The translations under genes and the position numbers were made by a program. From Oscillospiraceae bacterium (lineage in GTDB: Bacteria; Bacillota; Clostridia; Oscillospirales; Acutalibacteraceae): DNA of 64,000 nucleotides. Numbering within the stretch: position 1 is the stretch's first letter; each line of letters starts with the position of its first letter. This document shows positions 29,337 to 39,325 of the stretch, one piece after another. The stretch covers positions 1 to 64,000 of the forward strand of contig SVOH01000009.1 in NCBI GenBank assembly GCA_015066515.1, read 5' to 3'. Below the pieces are notes generated by a model that had not been told where the DNA came from, made no database searches, and worked only from the letters and a program-made list of their open reading frames with translations.

Positions 29337-30949
29337 GTGACCTTTTCGAAAACCAACCCAACGAATTAAAAACCGATGCTGCTGACGAAACCGTCAGCAG
29401 CACGGAAAATACAGTAAATGAGGAAAGTACTGTTTTTTCGGCACCTGTAGAGCACAAGGCTAAGGCTCCTGTAAACGCAGGCAAAAAACGTATTACCTCT
29501 ATCATAGCTGCTTGCGTTGCAGTTGCGGTGCTCGTAGGCGGCACAATAGCCATAGTAAAGCTTATCCCCGAAATGAAGGGTGACGAAACCGTTAGCTCTG
29601 TGTTTGAGGATATTGCCGTTGTCGATGCTGACTCTAACGCGTTTACCGCGGTTACCGTAAACAATAAAAATGGTGAGTTTAAGTTTGTAACACAACAACT
29701 AAACGGTGTCGATGCTGACGGAAAAGAAGAAGTTACAAACTATTGGACGGTTGAGGGCATAGATGTTTCAAAGCTAAGCACAACAACAACCAACACAATC
29801 ATTAAAGCAGCAGCCGACGTTATTGCTACACGCGAAATAGATACAAAAACACCTGCCGAATGTGGATTTGATTCACCAAAATATAAAATCTCGGTTACAT
29901 CAAGTGCTACTGACCCATACACAATTTTGGTTGGCAATACATCTCCAGATGGCTTAGGTTCTTATATGATGCTTGAGGGCAGTGAAAAAATCTATGTAGC
30001 GCCCGATTCGGAATTTAGTGATTTTGATTTTGCTTTACTTGACCTTTCGGATAAAACCTCTATTCCAATCACAACATTCTCGTCAAGTACGGCTGATAAC
30101 AAAACCGCCGATGGAACTTATGCATTCTTTGATTCGTTAACACTTTCGGGTAAGCTTTTCCCCGAAACCGTAACAATAGTAAACAACAAAGATACCGGCG
30201 ATTCAGCCGCATTGTTACCGTACATTATAACAACACCTACCCAGCGATATGCCAACCACGAAAACCTTAGTTCGCTTGTTGCGCTTTTCTCTACCGAGTC
30301 TGCTGTTGCCGGTAACTATGCACTCGATGTTAACGATGAAACCATTAAATTACTTGGACTTAACAATCCTGACGCCATAGTTACTATGACCATCAACGGC
30401 GAAGCAAGAACATTTAAGTTTGTAAAAGTAGATAGCGAGTACAGTGCGGTTATTTATGACGGCGCACCAATGATACGTAAAGTTATTACAAGCAACTTTG
30501 CTTTCTTATCACTCAAGTCTGAAGACCTTTATTACAAGAACTTGTTTATGAATTCCATAAACGACATTAAAGGATTAAAGTTAAAAGACGCTGAAGGCGA
30601 AGTGAATTTTGATATTTCTTACACAGAGGATGAAAACTCTAACAAGACATATAAAATAATTGCTAACTCAAAAGAAATTGTAGCTAAGAATTTTCAAGAC
30701 TTTTACGCCGACTTTGTTGGTATACAATGTTCTGATTTTAAGACACAGGAAATAAATACCGAGCCTGACGGAACAATCACATTTACGTTCCACGACGATT
30801 CAGAAACAGTTATTGAGTTTTATCGAGCAAACGATACCGAGTATCAATATTCACGTGATGGCAAAGCAATGGGTAAAATTACATCATCTGAATACAACAA
30901 AATGATTAACAATATCCGCAAGATTGCCGCTGGCGAAGCTCCGGTATAA
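29333..30949 (+). CDS. DUF4340 domain-containing protein
   Basis: N-terminal TM, position after a GldG-like gene, PKYKISVTSSATDPYTILVGNTSPDGLGSYMMLEGSEKIY. Confidence 0.85.
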   Translation: MSDLFENQPNELKTDAADETVSSTENTVNEESTVFSAPVEHKAKAPVNAGKKRITSIIAACVAVAVLVGGTIAIVKLIPEMKGDETVSSVFEDIAVVDADSNAFTAVTVNNKNGEFKFVTQQLNGVDADGKEEVTNYWTVEGIDVSKLSTTTTNTIIKAAADVIATREIDTKTPAECGFDSPKYKISVTSSATDPYTILVGNTSPDGLGSYMMLEGSEKIYVAPDSEFSDFDFALLDLSDKTSIPITTFSSSTADNKTADGTYAFFDSLTLSGKLFPETVTIVNNKDTGDSAALLPYIITTPTQRYANHENLSSLVALFSTESAVAGNYALDVNDETIKLLGLNNPDAIVTMTINGEARTFKFVKVDSEYSAVIYDGAPMIRKVITSNFAFLSLKSEDLYYKNLFMNSINDIKGLKLKDAEGEVNFDISYTEDENSNKTYKIIANSKEIVAKNFQDFYADFVGIQCSDFKTQEINTEPDGTITFTFHDDSETVIEFYRANDTEYQYSRDGKAMGKITSSEYNKMINNIRKIAAGEAPV

Positions 30950-30962
30950 TTCACAAATTAAG

Positions 30963-30994
30963 AACTCCCCGATTAGATTTCTAATCGGGGAGTT
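30963..30994. terminator. Bidirectional terminator between convergent genes
   Basis: AACTCCCCGATTAG-ATTT-CTAATCGGGGAGTT perfect stem. Confidence 0.9.
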
Positions 30995-31009
30995 TTGTTT
31001 TATTATGTT

Positions 31010-32785
31010 TTATTCAACGTATGCGGGGGTTTCTATTTCAATAGAATCAGGCAACTGATAAATACGAACCGAGTTGATATATGAAGAAATTGGAGTATCA
31101 AATGCATCTATCCACATATCAGGTGTGTATCCACTGTTTTCGGTATATGGATGTTGGTTCATAATAAGATAGTAGTAAAGATCATATCCCCAGCCGTTGT
31201 TTTTGCTAAGAGCTTCATCTGTGAGATCCCAGTCATAAACCCAGTCACGCTCAAGCCAGCACTTACCGTCAATATACATCTTATAACCCTCTTTGGTATA
31301 AAGCAAACCATATTTATGGTAAGAGTCGTTAAGTTTTTCAAGCTCTTCGCCTGTAAACTTATACTTTTGCTTCTCGTTATCTTCAGGATTATAATACGGG
31401 TTATTTGGGTCTGAATAGGCAGGGCGCCAACTTGTAATAAAGCCCCAAGCTTCCCAGTCAAGAATTCTTGAACGGAATTTGTCAACCCTAGGTTTTGCTT
31501 CACCCGGAACGTTATGATAAACAACATCGCCGTGGAAGGTTGTAAGCTCCACAGGATTACCGTTTTCATCTACGCTCGTATTCACAATGCCGTTTGTTAT
31601 AAACTTTCCATTATGATTATAGCTGTAAGGCTTATAGTATTTGTGCAAGCTTACGTCCCAAGTATCACCGTTAGAAAAGGTTTCAAAAATATCAAATTCC
31701 AAAATCCACGCTGCGCTATACTGTTCTTTTGGAATTATAAGACCACCGTCAGGGTTGCTCATAAGCCATAACGGCATAATAATACCGTCGGTGTACGAAA
31801 TTTTAGCGTCAAACTCTATATAACCGTTACGGTATGCCATCGTGTCTTCAGTATCGTATGAACCGCAAGAAGCATATCCAATATCAGGATTATCTTCCGA
31901 AAGCTTACGTATAACCGTCATACGCAGTCTGCCATCTTTAACATAGCAAACGTCTTCGTCGTTTTTGAGGTATTCAAGGTCTGACCACTGTGGCATATGA
32001 GAACCAATGTGCCACTTACTGCGGTCTACAAGCTCATCGCCGTCGAATTCGTCGCCCCAAACGTAAACAAGCTCTTTATCGTAATTTTCAAGTGTGATGG
32101 TTGAGGTAAAGTCTTTTTGTTCACCCTTTAGTGTTGCGATTTTACCCTTTTCACGCTTAACTGTTCTAAACCAGTCAACCGCTTTTTCAGCCATTACTAT
32201 ATGTCCGCCTTCAAACACAATATTGTCGCCTTTAATATTTACGGCAAATTCCTGTTCAGAAAGGTTTGACTTATAGTAGGCGGTGTCGCCTACTATAATC
32301 ATCTTTTCATTGCCTGTTACAGTCTTTTCTTCTTTAACCGGAATTATAACGTTGTCATTATCCTTAAAGAAGCTCGCAAGCTTTTCTGCCAAAACACGCG
32401 CATTTGTAGGAGCGCCATTTTTATCCTTTGAATTTGAGTACACAATAATGTAGTCGGCAAGATTACCTGCAAAATCTACATTTTTATATTCAAATTCAGG
32501 AACGTACTCCTCTTTATGTAATTCATCAAATGAAATTTTTTCCCCTTCTTCTTCCGGTTCGGGAAGCAATTGTCGTTTTGCACGGGTTGTAACATCCTCT
32601 ACCTTGTCAATAGGTTTAGAAGTGTCAACATTTGAATTATCATTGCTTGGTTCACGAAGAATAACCTTATCGCGAATAACAACCTTGGGCGGTTTCTTTT
32701 TCTTGTTTTCTTTACAGCCTACTACTGAAAGCACCATAAAAACCGCAAGCAAAAAGCATATTACTTTTTTTGCTGAAATATTCAT
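31010..32785 (-). CDS. GH16-like glycoside hydrolase lipoprotein (cassette copy 2)
   Basis: Start MNISAKKVICFLLAVFMVLSVVGC at 32785 with AAGGAAGGG SD; EFDIFE matches ExDxxE; paralog of 13304..15061. Confidence 0.8.
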   Translation of the reverse strand: MNISAKKVICFLLAVFMVLSVVGCKENKKKKPPKVVIRDKVILREPSNDNSNVDTSKPIDKVEDVTTRAKRQLLPEPEEEGEKISFDELHKEEYVPEFEYKNVDFAGNLADYIIVYSNSKDKNGAPTNARVLAEKLASFFKDNDNVIIPVKEEKTVTGNEKMIIVGDTAYYKSNLSEQEFAVNIKGDNIVFEGGHIVMAEKAVDWFRTVKREKGKIATLKGEQKDFTSTITLENYDKELVYVWGDEFDGDELVDRSKWHIGSHMPQWSDLEYLKNDEDVCYVKDGRLRMTVIRKLSEDNPDIGYASCGSYDTEDTMAYRNGYIEFDAKISYTDGIIMPLWLMSNPDGGLIIPKEQYSAAWILEFDIFETFSNGDTWDVSLHKYYKPYSYNHNGKFITNGIVNTSVDENGNPVELTTFHGDVVYHNVPGEAKPRVDKFRSRILDWEAWGFITSWRPAYSDPNNPYYNPEDNEKQKYKFTGEELEKLNDSYHKYGLLYTKEGYKMYIDGKCWLERDWVYDWDLTDEALSKNNGWGYDLYYYLIMNQHPYTENSGYTPDMWIDAFDTPISSYINSVRIYQLPDSIEIETPAYVE

Positions 32786-32807
32786 TCTATTCTGACCCTT
32801 CCTTTCC

Positions 32808-35800
32808 TTAATTTTTTTCAATAACTTCGGTAGAATTTTTCTTGGATACTACCCAAATTACAGCGCCACAAACAATTACAGATATAAGTGCGATAATTGT
32901 TGTTGTATCCGCAGTTTGCGGAGATACAGTACTTGTTGTGCCACCGCCTACTATATAATTGTTACCACTGGTATCAACCTGTATCATACCTTTAGGAGCT
33001 ATAACAATATCATCAACAAACAAGCTTGAATTACCTGTAGCTCTTAAAGATACCCACTGAGTCTTAGCTGTAAAGTTAATGGAATATTGTTTCCATATAC
33101 CTGATTGCTGATTGGTTATAGTGGCAATTGGCTCTACGCTTACTTCAGTGTCTAAATAATCTGGGTGATTATTTTGAACCAAAGACAATGTAACGTTGTT
33201 ATTGGGCTTATCTGTTGCTACCCATAAGGTCATTGTATAGTCCTGACCCACTTTTAATCTTTCTTCGTAATTAATCAGTAAATCAGCACTTGTAGCCGCG
33301 TTGTCGAGCAGTTGCATCGACTTGGTGCCTGTATGCACATACTCAAATTTATAACCAACACGAGAACCCGGTTTGTTATAGTTCCAACGGTTTAAGTCGC
33401 AGTCATATGAAGAATAGGTGTAGCTTTCAAAGTCCTGAGAAATACCAACCTTCTTCCAACCTGCATAAACGTTGATATCGCGTGACAAGAAGAATTCATA
33501 AGGATAGAGTAGTGAGCAGTCGGCAAATGCATACCAACCGGTAAATACATATCCCTGTCTTGAAATTGTTGGGAAGGTTATAGGTTCATATGGTTTACCA
33601 ACAATAGGCTCTAACTCTATACTTGAGTCACCGGTAATAAAGTTAACCTTTACTTCACCTGTGTCATACTGTTTATCAGAGAATAGAGATGCACTTCTGT
33701 CATCTTTATCAAATACGCGAAGTACAGGCGTGCCGTCCTCTTCTGTGCGCCATGTGTTCTCCCAGTCAAGCTCAGGCATAGCGGTCTTTGCCTCTTCGCC
33801 AAGACGCCACTGTGGACGCTTAACGCGAGTAGTACCAAATACATTCTTGCTGCCGTAATAATATACATTTTCAAGGTGAATTACATTACCACCGGCATCA
33901 CGCACATTGGCCTGTGTACCGCCTATTGCACCACTATTGCTTTGTGTAAACGAAACGCAGTTATAAACACGTGAAGCATATGTCCAGAAAGAACCAATTA
34001 TACCGCCTTCACGCGATTTAACCGTGTCGTCACCTTTAATTCTTGCAGTAACAATACAATCACGCACCGCTACCGCAGCGCCACCTGGGCAACCAATACC
34101 GCCAACGCTTGTTGCCTCAATATAACACGTATGGTCTACAAAACAGTTGGAAATTTCAGGCAGCTTTGTTGGTTTTGAATTGCCTGGAACTAAATACTCA
34201 TCACCAACAGTATCGTGATAATAAATTTTCTGGCCGTAGAAGTCATAAAACGCGCTACCCATACCAAATATACCACCTGCGTATACACTGGTATCAGTAA
34301 CTGTAGCCTTGATATATGCTTCTGATATGCCAATATTTTTAACAGTTGCCGAACCGCCAATACGAGGTATAAGAGCTAAGTATGAATTTTGCGGTGTTGT
34401 TTCATAGTTGTAGTACATACCAAATACTACGTAGCCGTCACCATCAAGGTGAGAAGTAAATGCATGGGAGAAGTTTGCACCGTTAAACCAAGTGTTGCAT
34501 CCAACCTTTGCCTGCCATAATTCATCTGAAACATCGTTAAGATATATGTCGGCAATAAGCTTAAAGTGCTTATCCCCATAAGTATTAGAGCTAATAAGCA
34601 ATGCCAATTGTTCGCCGGTTGCAATAAGATACGGTGACAATTTTGTACCCTTACCGCCTGCAAACTTGCTTGCAATTTCGCCTGACCATACCTGACCCTC
34701 TACACCGTCAAAGGATTGAACCTTATGTTTAGGCACAGGATATTTTTCGGTTGTGCTCCAAACATCACCAAATGGAAGCTCTTCCATATTGTCAGAAGCG
34801 TTGTTGCCTATCATTTCACTGTTTTTAATGGTAATTACTCCAGTGGTTTTGATGTCAACATCAGTATAAACCGCACTTGCAACTACTTTATCAGCAGATG
34901 CAAATGGAGCAATACCTACAGAAACACTTTGCTTCACGTCAAGCTTACCTACAATCTCGCCAGCCAAACCGCCTATTTTACCGGTAGCCTTAATTGTACC
35001 CATAAAGATACTATTATCAAGGCGGAGTTTGGTAAAGCCTATGCGACCCACAACACCACCGGCATTAGCAGCGCCTTCAAGAGTTACGTTTTCACCTACC
35101 GCTGCTGCACGAATTGATACAATGTTTGAAGCGTCATCCTCGATACCGCCTACAACCGCACCAATATTTGCACCACTGTTACCTGAAAGGTAAGAATTAT
35201 CAATCTTAACATTTCTAAGCTCAGCCGCGGACGCCAATACAGGTATTAAGCCTGCGTAAACGCCCGACTTAACATCTTTATTGTAAAGGCCGTAAACTGT
35301 ATGGTCGTTACCGTCAAATATACCACCAAAATTGTTTACGTCTTCCGATGTATACCACTGTTTTGCATTTTTTGTCCAATCAGCAGTACTTGTATCATTA
35401 AGATAAATGTCTGCCGTAAGAGTATAGTATGCACCTGTACGGCTATAGTTTAACATTTGCGCAAGTCGCTCGGCTGTATCAATCTGATACGGATTGTTCT
35501 TACTGCCGTTACCGCCTGCATATATGTCGGAAATATTGCCCGACCATACCTCACCCTTAGTTCCTAAGGTTGAAACATGGTTTAAAATTTCAGGAATATC
35601 CTTGGTTACCTTCCAAGTATTTTCCCAATCGAACGCTGCAGCTGTCTTTTTTACTGCCTCGCCCTTAAGCTCGTCTGTAGCTACTTTCTTTATACCGGTT
35701 GCAAATTCCTCTACCTTGGGCGACGGAGCGTCTACATCGGTATAAACATTTTTATACGTACTTATATATGACAATTCATTGTCAGCAGACGGATGAATAC

Positions 35801-37793
35801 CATATGCGATACTATTTTTAATCTTATGTGAGCCGCTGTTTGATGTTGCAACAAATGCTGCTTGATGCGAAGTACCCTGATCAGACATAATACTTCCACC
35901 CGCTGCTATGCAATCGTCAATAAACACTGTGCCGTTTATGTTTGAACAGCCAACAAATGCGGCAGCGCCCTTTATACTGTTCACATTACAATCAATAACA
36001 TCAACGTTACGAATGCTCGCGTTACCGTTTGGTGAAAGGTCACCTATAATAGCTGCGGCACCTACAGTTTTGGTGGTTGCCACAGGGAAAAGGTCGTTCG
36101 CATAGAATTTTGAATTTTTAACGGTAAAGTTTTTAAGAGTTGCATTACCCGCCTGAGGAATTATACCTGCGCGGAGAGCACCCTCCGACTTAATACCGTA
36201 AATAGTAACACCGTTACCGTCAAAATAACCGCTAAATGAATTATTTTCACCCGGAGCATAAAGATTCATCTTTTTTGATTTGAGTACATTCATGGTTTCG
36301 GCATAAGTAAGTCCCTTGACATTATTAAAGTAAAGAGCCTTCACGCCGTCGGCAATCTTATAATTACCGGTAGCCTTGAGTGTACTTACCATAAGATAAA
36401 ACTGCTCACAGTTTTCAATCAAGTATGGGTCGTTTATAGTACCCGTTCCTGCAGCAAAGTTTTTAGCAGTTGTGCCATCCCAAAAATCTTCTTCGGCTTT
36501 AGGACCACCTGCTGCATAATAATCTTCACCGGTAGGAGTAATATACTGCTTTGCAGGCATTGGATAATCTCCGTCTACTACAACCCAGTTGTGTTCCCAG
36601 TCAAGATTAAGTGTTTCCTTTGCCTTGTAACCCTTGAGATAATTGGTTTTAACAACCTTAATTTCAGGGTCAGCATAAGTCAATTTGCCATATGTAGAAT
36701 GATCTACCGTATATGTGTGATCTACGTCCGAATAAACGTCCTTAAACGAATATACAGAAGCCGCAGTAGGAAGCTTATAACCATTCCAAGCACTATCGCG
36801 ATCATCTGCACCGTAAACCTTTACACCTGCCGAAATTACACCGTCAATCATTGCCGAATCAGCATAACCTTGTGGTGTGTTTATAATACCACCTTCAACA
36901 CCCTCGGCATGTTCTTCTTTACAGGTTGTTTTAAGTGTAACGTCTGCAACCAAACAGTTCTTTACCGTAGGATAAGCAGCGTTTGATAAAGAAACACCGA
37001 TAATTGCAGATGTAAATGCGCTTGCCTTTACGTAAGCATATCTTACCGAGCAGTTATTAATAGCAAGCGGTGCGTTTTCAACGTAGTTAACAATAACCGA
37101 TGCAGTACCATAGTTAGCGTCATTCCATGAGCGGTGACCCGAATTAACACCGGATTTATTGTTAAAGCCTTCTTTATCTGTGAAGCTAGCAAGTTCTTCT
37201 TCGCTAAGAGTGTTACGATCAACCTCAGGCTGATCCTTAACGTTTACACAGTAAGAGTTTCTAAAGTGAACATTTTTAATAACGGCACTGCCTTCAACCT
37301 TGGGCAAAAAAGCCGCATAGAGCGTACCTTCGGAATAAAGACCGTAAATATAGTGACCGTCACCATCAAGCGTACCTGCAAACTTTGCAAAGTTGCTTAT
37401 ATTTGATGCTTGATTCCAGTTATTGAGTGAAGCCATATCAAAATCTTCTGTGCCCCACTTTTCATAATCTGAAATATCATTAAGATAAATATCTTTTGCC
37501 AACTTATAATACGCAGGTGCACCATTTGATTTACCATTACTACTCACCATTGTATAAAGCTGGTCGCCGTTTGAAATTATGTACGGATTTACTGCAGTAC
37601 CTTCGCCGGCATCAAACGGAGTTTTCTCTACGTTTTCATGCCAGCCGCCCCAAATATCACTATTGACTTCGGGGTTTTCTGCAACAGCGGTAAAATCTAC
37701 ACCAATAAGTGCCGAGAACACCGATACTGCGAGAATAGAAAGCACCGAAAGAAATGTCAGCAGTTTTCTTCCGTACTGAATAGTTTTTTTCAT
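32808..37793 (-). CDS. Giant surface protein B (cassette copy 2)
   Basis: Start MKKTIQYGRKLLTFLS at 37793 with AAGGGAGAT SD; same module order as 15083..20056, InlB-type repeat, CBM-like domain, SPQTADT tail. Confidence 0.88.
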   Translation of the reverse strand: MKKTIQYGRKLLTFLSVLSILAVSVFSALIGVDFTAVAENPEVNSDIWGGWHENVEKTPFDAGEGTAVNPYIISNGDQLYTMVSSNGKSNGAPAYYKLAKDIYLNDISDYEKWGTEDFDMASLNNWNQASNISNFAKFAGTLDGDGHYIYGLYSEGTLYAAFLPKVEGSAVIKNVHFRNSYCVNVKDQPEVDRNTLSEEELASFTDKEGFNNKSGVNSGHRSWNDANYGTASVIVNYVENAPLAINNCSVRYAYVKASAFTSAIIGVSLSNAAYPTVKNCLVADVTLKTTCKEEHAEGVEGGIINTPQGYADSAMIDGVISAGVKVYGADDRDSAWNGYKLPTAASVYSFKDVYSDVDHTYTVDHSTYGKLTYADPEIKVVKTNYLKGYKAKETLNLDWEHNWVVVDGDYPMPAKQYITPTGEDYYAAGGPKAEEDFWDGTTAKNFAAGTGTINDPYLIENCEQFYLMVSTLKATGNYKIADGVKALYFNNVKGLTYAETMNVLKSKKMNLYAPGENNSFSGYFDGNGVTIYGIKSEGALRAGIIPQAGNATLKNFTVKNSKFYANDLFPVATTKTVGAAAIIGDLSPNGNASIRNVDVIDCNVNSIKGAAAFVGCSNINGTVFIDDCIAAGGSIMSDQGTSHQAAFVATSNSGSHKIKNSIAYGIHPSADNELSYISTYKNVYTDVDAPSPKVEEFATGIKKVATDELKGEAVKKTAAAFDWENTWKVTKDIPEILNHVSTLGTKGEVWSGNISDIYAGGNGSKNNPYQIDTAERLAQMLNYSRTGAYYTLTADIYLNDTSTADWTKNAKQWYTSEDVNNFGGIFDGNDHTVYGLYNKDVKSGVYAGLIPVLASAAELRNVKIDNSYLSGNSGANIGAVVGGIEDDASNIVSIRAAAVGENVTLEGAANAGGVVGRIGFTKLRLDNSIFMGTIKATGKIGGLAGEIVGKLDVKQSVSVGIAPFASADKVVASAVYTDVDIKTTGVITIKNSEMIGNNASDNMEELPFGDVWSTTEKYPVPKHKVQSFDGVEGQVWSGEIASKFAGGKGTKLSPYLIATGEQLALLISSNTYGDKHFKLIADIYLNDVSDELWQAKVGCNTWFNGANFSHAFTSHLDGDGYVVFGMYYNYETTPQNSYLALIPRIGGSATVKNIGISEAYIKATVTDTSVYAGGIFGMGSAFYDFYGQKIYYHDTVGDEYLVPGNSKPTKLPEISNCFVDHTCYIEATSVGGIGCPGGAAVAVRDCIVTARIKGDDTVKSREGGIIGSFWTYASRVYNCVSFTQSNSGAIGGTQANVRDAGGNVIHLENVYYYGSKNVFGTTRVKRPQWRLGEEAKTAMPELDWENTWRTEEDGTPVLRVFDKDDRSASLFSDKQYDTGEVKVNFITGDSSIELEPIVGKPYEPITFPTISRQGYVFTGWYAFADCSLLYPYEFFLSRDINVYAGWKKVGISQDFESYTYSSYDCDLNRWNYNKPGSRVGYKFEYVHTGTKSMQLLDNAATSADLLINYEERLKVGQDYTMTLWVATDKPNNNVTLSLVQNNHPDYLDTEVSVEPIATITNQQSGIWKQYSINFTAKTQWVSLRATGNSSLFVDDIVIAPKGMIQVDTSGNNYIVGGGTTSTVSPQTADTTTIIALISVIVCGAVIWVVSKKNSTEVIEKN

Positions 37794-37829
37794 CAAACTA
37801 TCTCCCTTTCTCAAAATTTTACACACGCT

Positions 37830-37861
37830 AAACCCCTGCCGCTATAAGAGCGGCAAGGTTT
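37830..37861 (-). other. Intercistronic hairpin between solute-binding protein and surface protein B (copy 2)
   Basis: AAACC-cc-TGCCGCT / AGCGGCA-a-GGTTT. Confidence 0.65.
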
Positions 37862-37874
37862 AAAGGAGATTTAA

Positions 37875-39302
37875 TTATTCGCGTATACCTGTGTTCTTTG
37901 CAACGAATTTATTCATAACGTCACAAGCTCTGTCAACACCGTCAGAAAGCTTATCAAAAGTAACGTTAACCTGACTTGGGTCGCCATAATTACACTCTTC
38001 CCAAGGTTGCTCGTCAAAACCTGTAAGTTTTTCGGTTGAATCCTCTTTTGTGTATAGAGGAGTAAAATTATCCATACCGATGTTGTCTGTCATACTAAAG
38101 AAGAAGGTTGCAGCCTCGTCAGAAATAAATGCGTCCTTTGTATTATAGTTGCTTGAGTCAAGATACTGACGAAGGAATATACCTGCGGCAACAGGCTCAT
38201 CAGCACCACGGCAAATACCCCAAAGCTTAAGCATTGCGGTACCGCCTGCCTTCATACCTTCTTTATATGCAGGCATATAATAGAAACCTATGTCATTCCA
38301 GTTGTAATTTGCGTTAGAACCATTCTTTTTAAGAGACCAACCTGCAAGACCGGTGGTAATACCAACTCTGCCTTCTGGGAATGGAATCCAACCAGAAACG
38401 AAGCCTTCCTTGTTCCAAGTAGCCAGCTTTGTCATAGCCTCACGATGCAACGGATCGTTAAGACCGTTTACAAATTTACCGTCTTCATATTTGTAAAGCA
38501 CGCAACCAATTGAACCCAATAGATAGTTTGCAACGTCGTGACAACCACGAATACCTGTACCCATACCATCAATACTGTCTACTGCTCTTGCTATAGCTGC
38601 AAAAGCGTCCCAAGTCCATTTACCTTCTTTATCATACTGTTCTGGAGTATAGCAGTTTGCACGCTGAAGAAGATTTTTTGAATAGATAACGCAAGCGTTT
38701 TCTGTCCAAATGTTACTAATTGTATTGCAAAGATATGGCTCACCGCCGAATGTGGTGTACTTAAATACTGATTGATCCCAAATAGGATCTGTCATATCAA
38801 GCTTTGCTGCGGTAATAGGCTGTAAAACTGCCATCGCTGCAGGGAAGTCAGAGTTAACACGCATTACGTCAACGTTTGTACCTGCTGCCAAAAGACCTGC
38901 TATTTCGTTTACGTTGTCTCCAACGAGAATTTCTTTAACGGTGATACCGTAGTCTTTTTCGAACTTGTCAATAACAGGACCTGATTCGTCAGCCTCTGAC
39001 AAAATTGTTGTAGCAAATACAACGGTTTTGCCGCGGTAATCTTCGGGATTTACACCGTTTGTGTATATAGCATTGCCGCTTTGTGTTGTGTTGCCACCCT
39101 GCTGAGTGTTGCCACCCTGCTGAGTGTTGCCGCCCTGCTGAGTGCCGTCACCGCTCGAAGTTTCAACGTCTTCATATATAGTGTTATACTGATAGATAAC
39201 ACTGCCTTCAGAATAATCATCCTCTGTATTGCTGCATCCTGCAAGCGAGAAAACCAAAACAAGTGCCAAAAGTAAAGCAATTATTCTTTTAGATGTGTTC
39301 AT
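37875..39302 (-). CDS. Extracellular solute-binding lipoprotein (cassette copy 2), no permease adjacent
   Basis: Lipobox SLAGC; long identical stretches with 20131..21591 (NPEDYRGK, VVFATTILS, EILVGDNVNEIAG, FPAAMAVLQP, TAAKLDMTDPIW). Confidence 0.87.
   Translation of the reverse strand: MNTSKRIIALLLALVLVFSLAGCSNTEDDYSEGSVIYQYNTIYEDVETSSGDGTQQGGNTQQGGNTQQGGNTTQSGNAIYTNGVNPEDYRGKTVVFATTILSEADESGPVIDKFEKDYGITVKEILVGDNVNEIAGLLAAGTNVDVMRVNSDFPAAMAVLQPITAAKLDMTDPIWDQSVFKYTTFGGEPYLCNTISNIWTENACVIYSKNLLQRANCYTPEQYDKEGKWTWDAFAAIARAVDSIDGMGTGIRGCHDVANYLLGSIGCVLYKYEDGKFVNGLNDPLHREAMTKLATWNKEGFVSGWIPFPEGRVGITTGLAGWSLKKNGSNANYNWNDIGFYYMPAYKEGMKAGGTAMLKLWGICRGADEPVAAGIFLRQYLDSSNYNTKDAFISDEAATFFFSMTDNIGMDNFTPLYTKEDSTEKLTGFDEQPWEECNYGDPSQVNVTFDKLSDGVDRACDVMNKFVAKNTGIRE
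39088..39141 (-). repeat. 18-bp tandem repeat (x3) encoding TQQGGN linker
   Basis: GTGTTGCCACCCTGCTGA x2 + GTGTTGCCGCCCTGCTGA. Confidence 0.9.
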
Positions 39303-39325
39303 AGTGTTTATACTCCTTTTTAATA

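Noticed and set aside
29287-29698. Minus-strand ORFs of 125 and 110 aa over the GldG/DUF4340 junction
   Set aside because: Antisense to well-supported genes; no start signals or recognisable domains.
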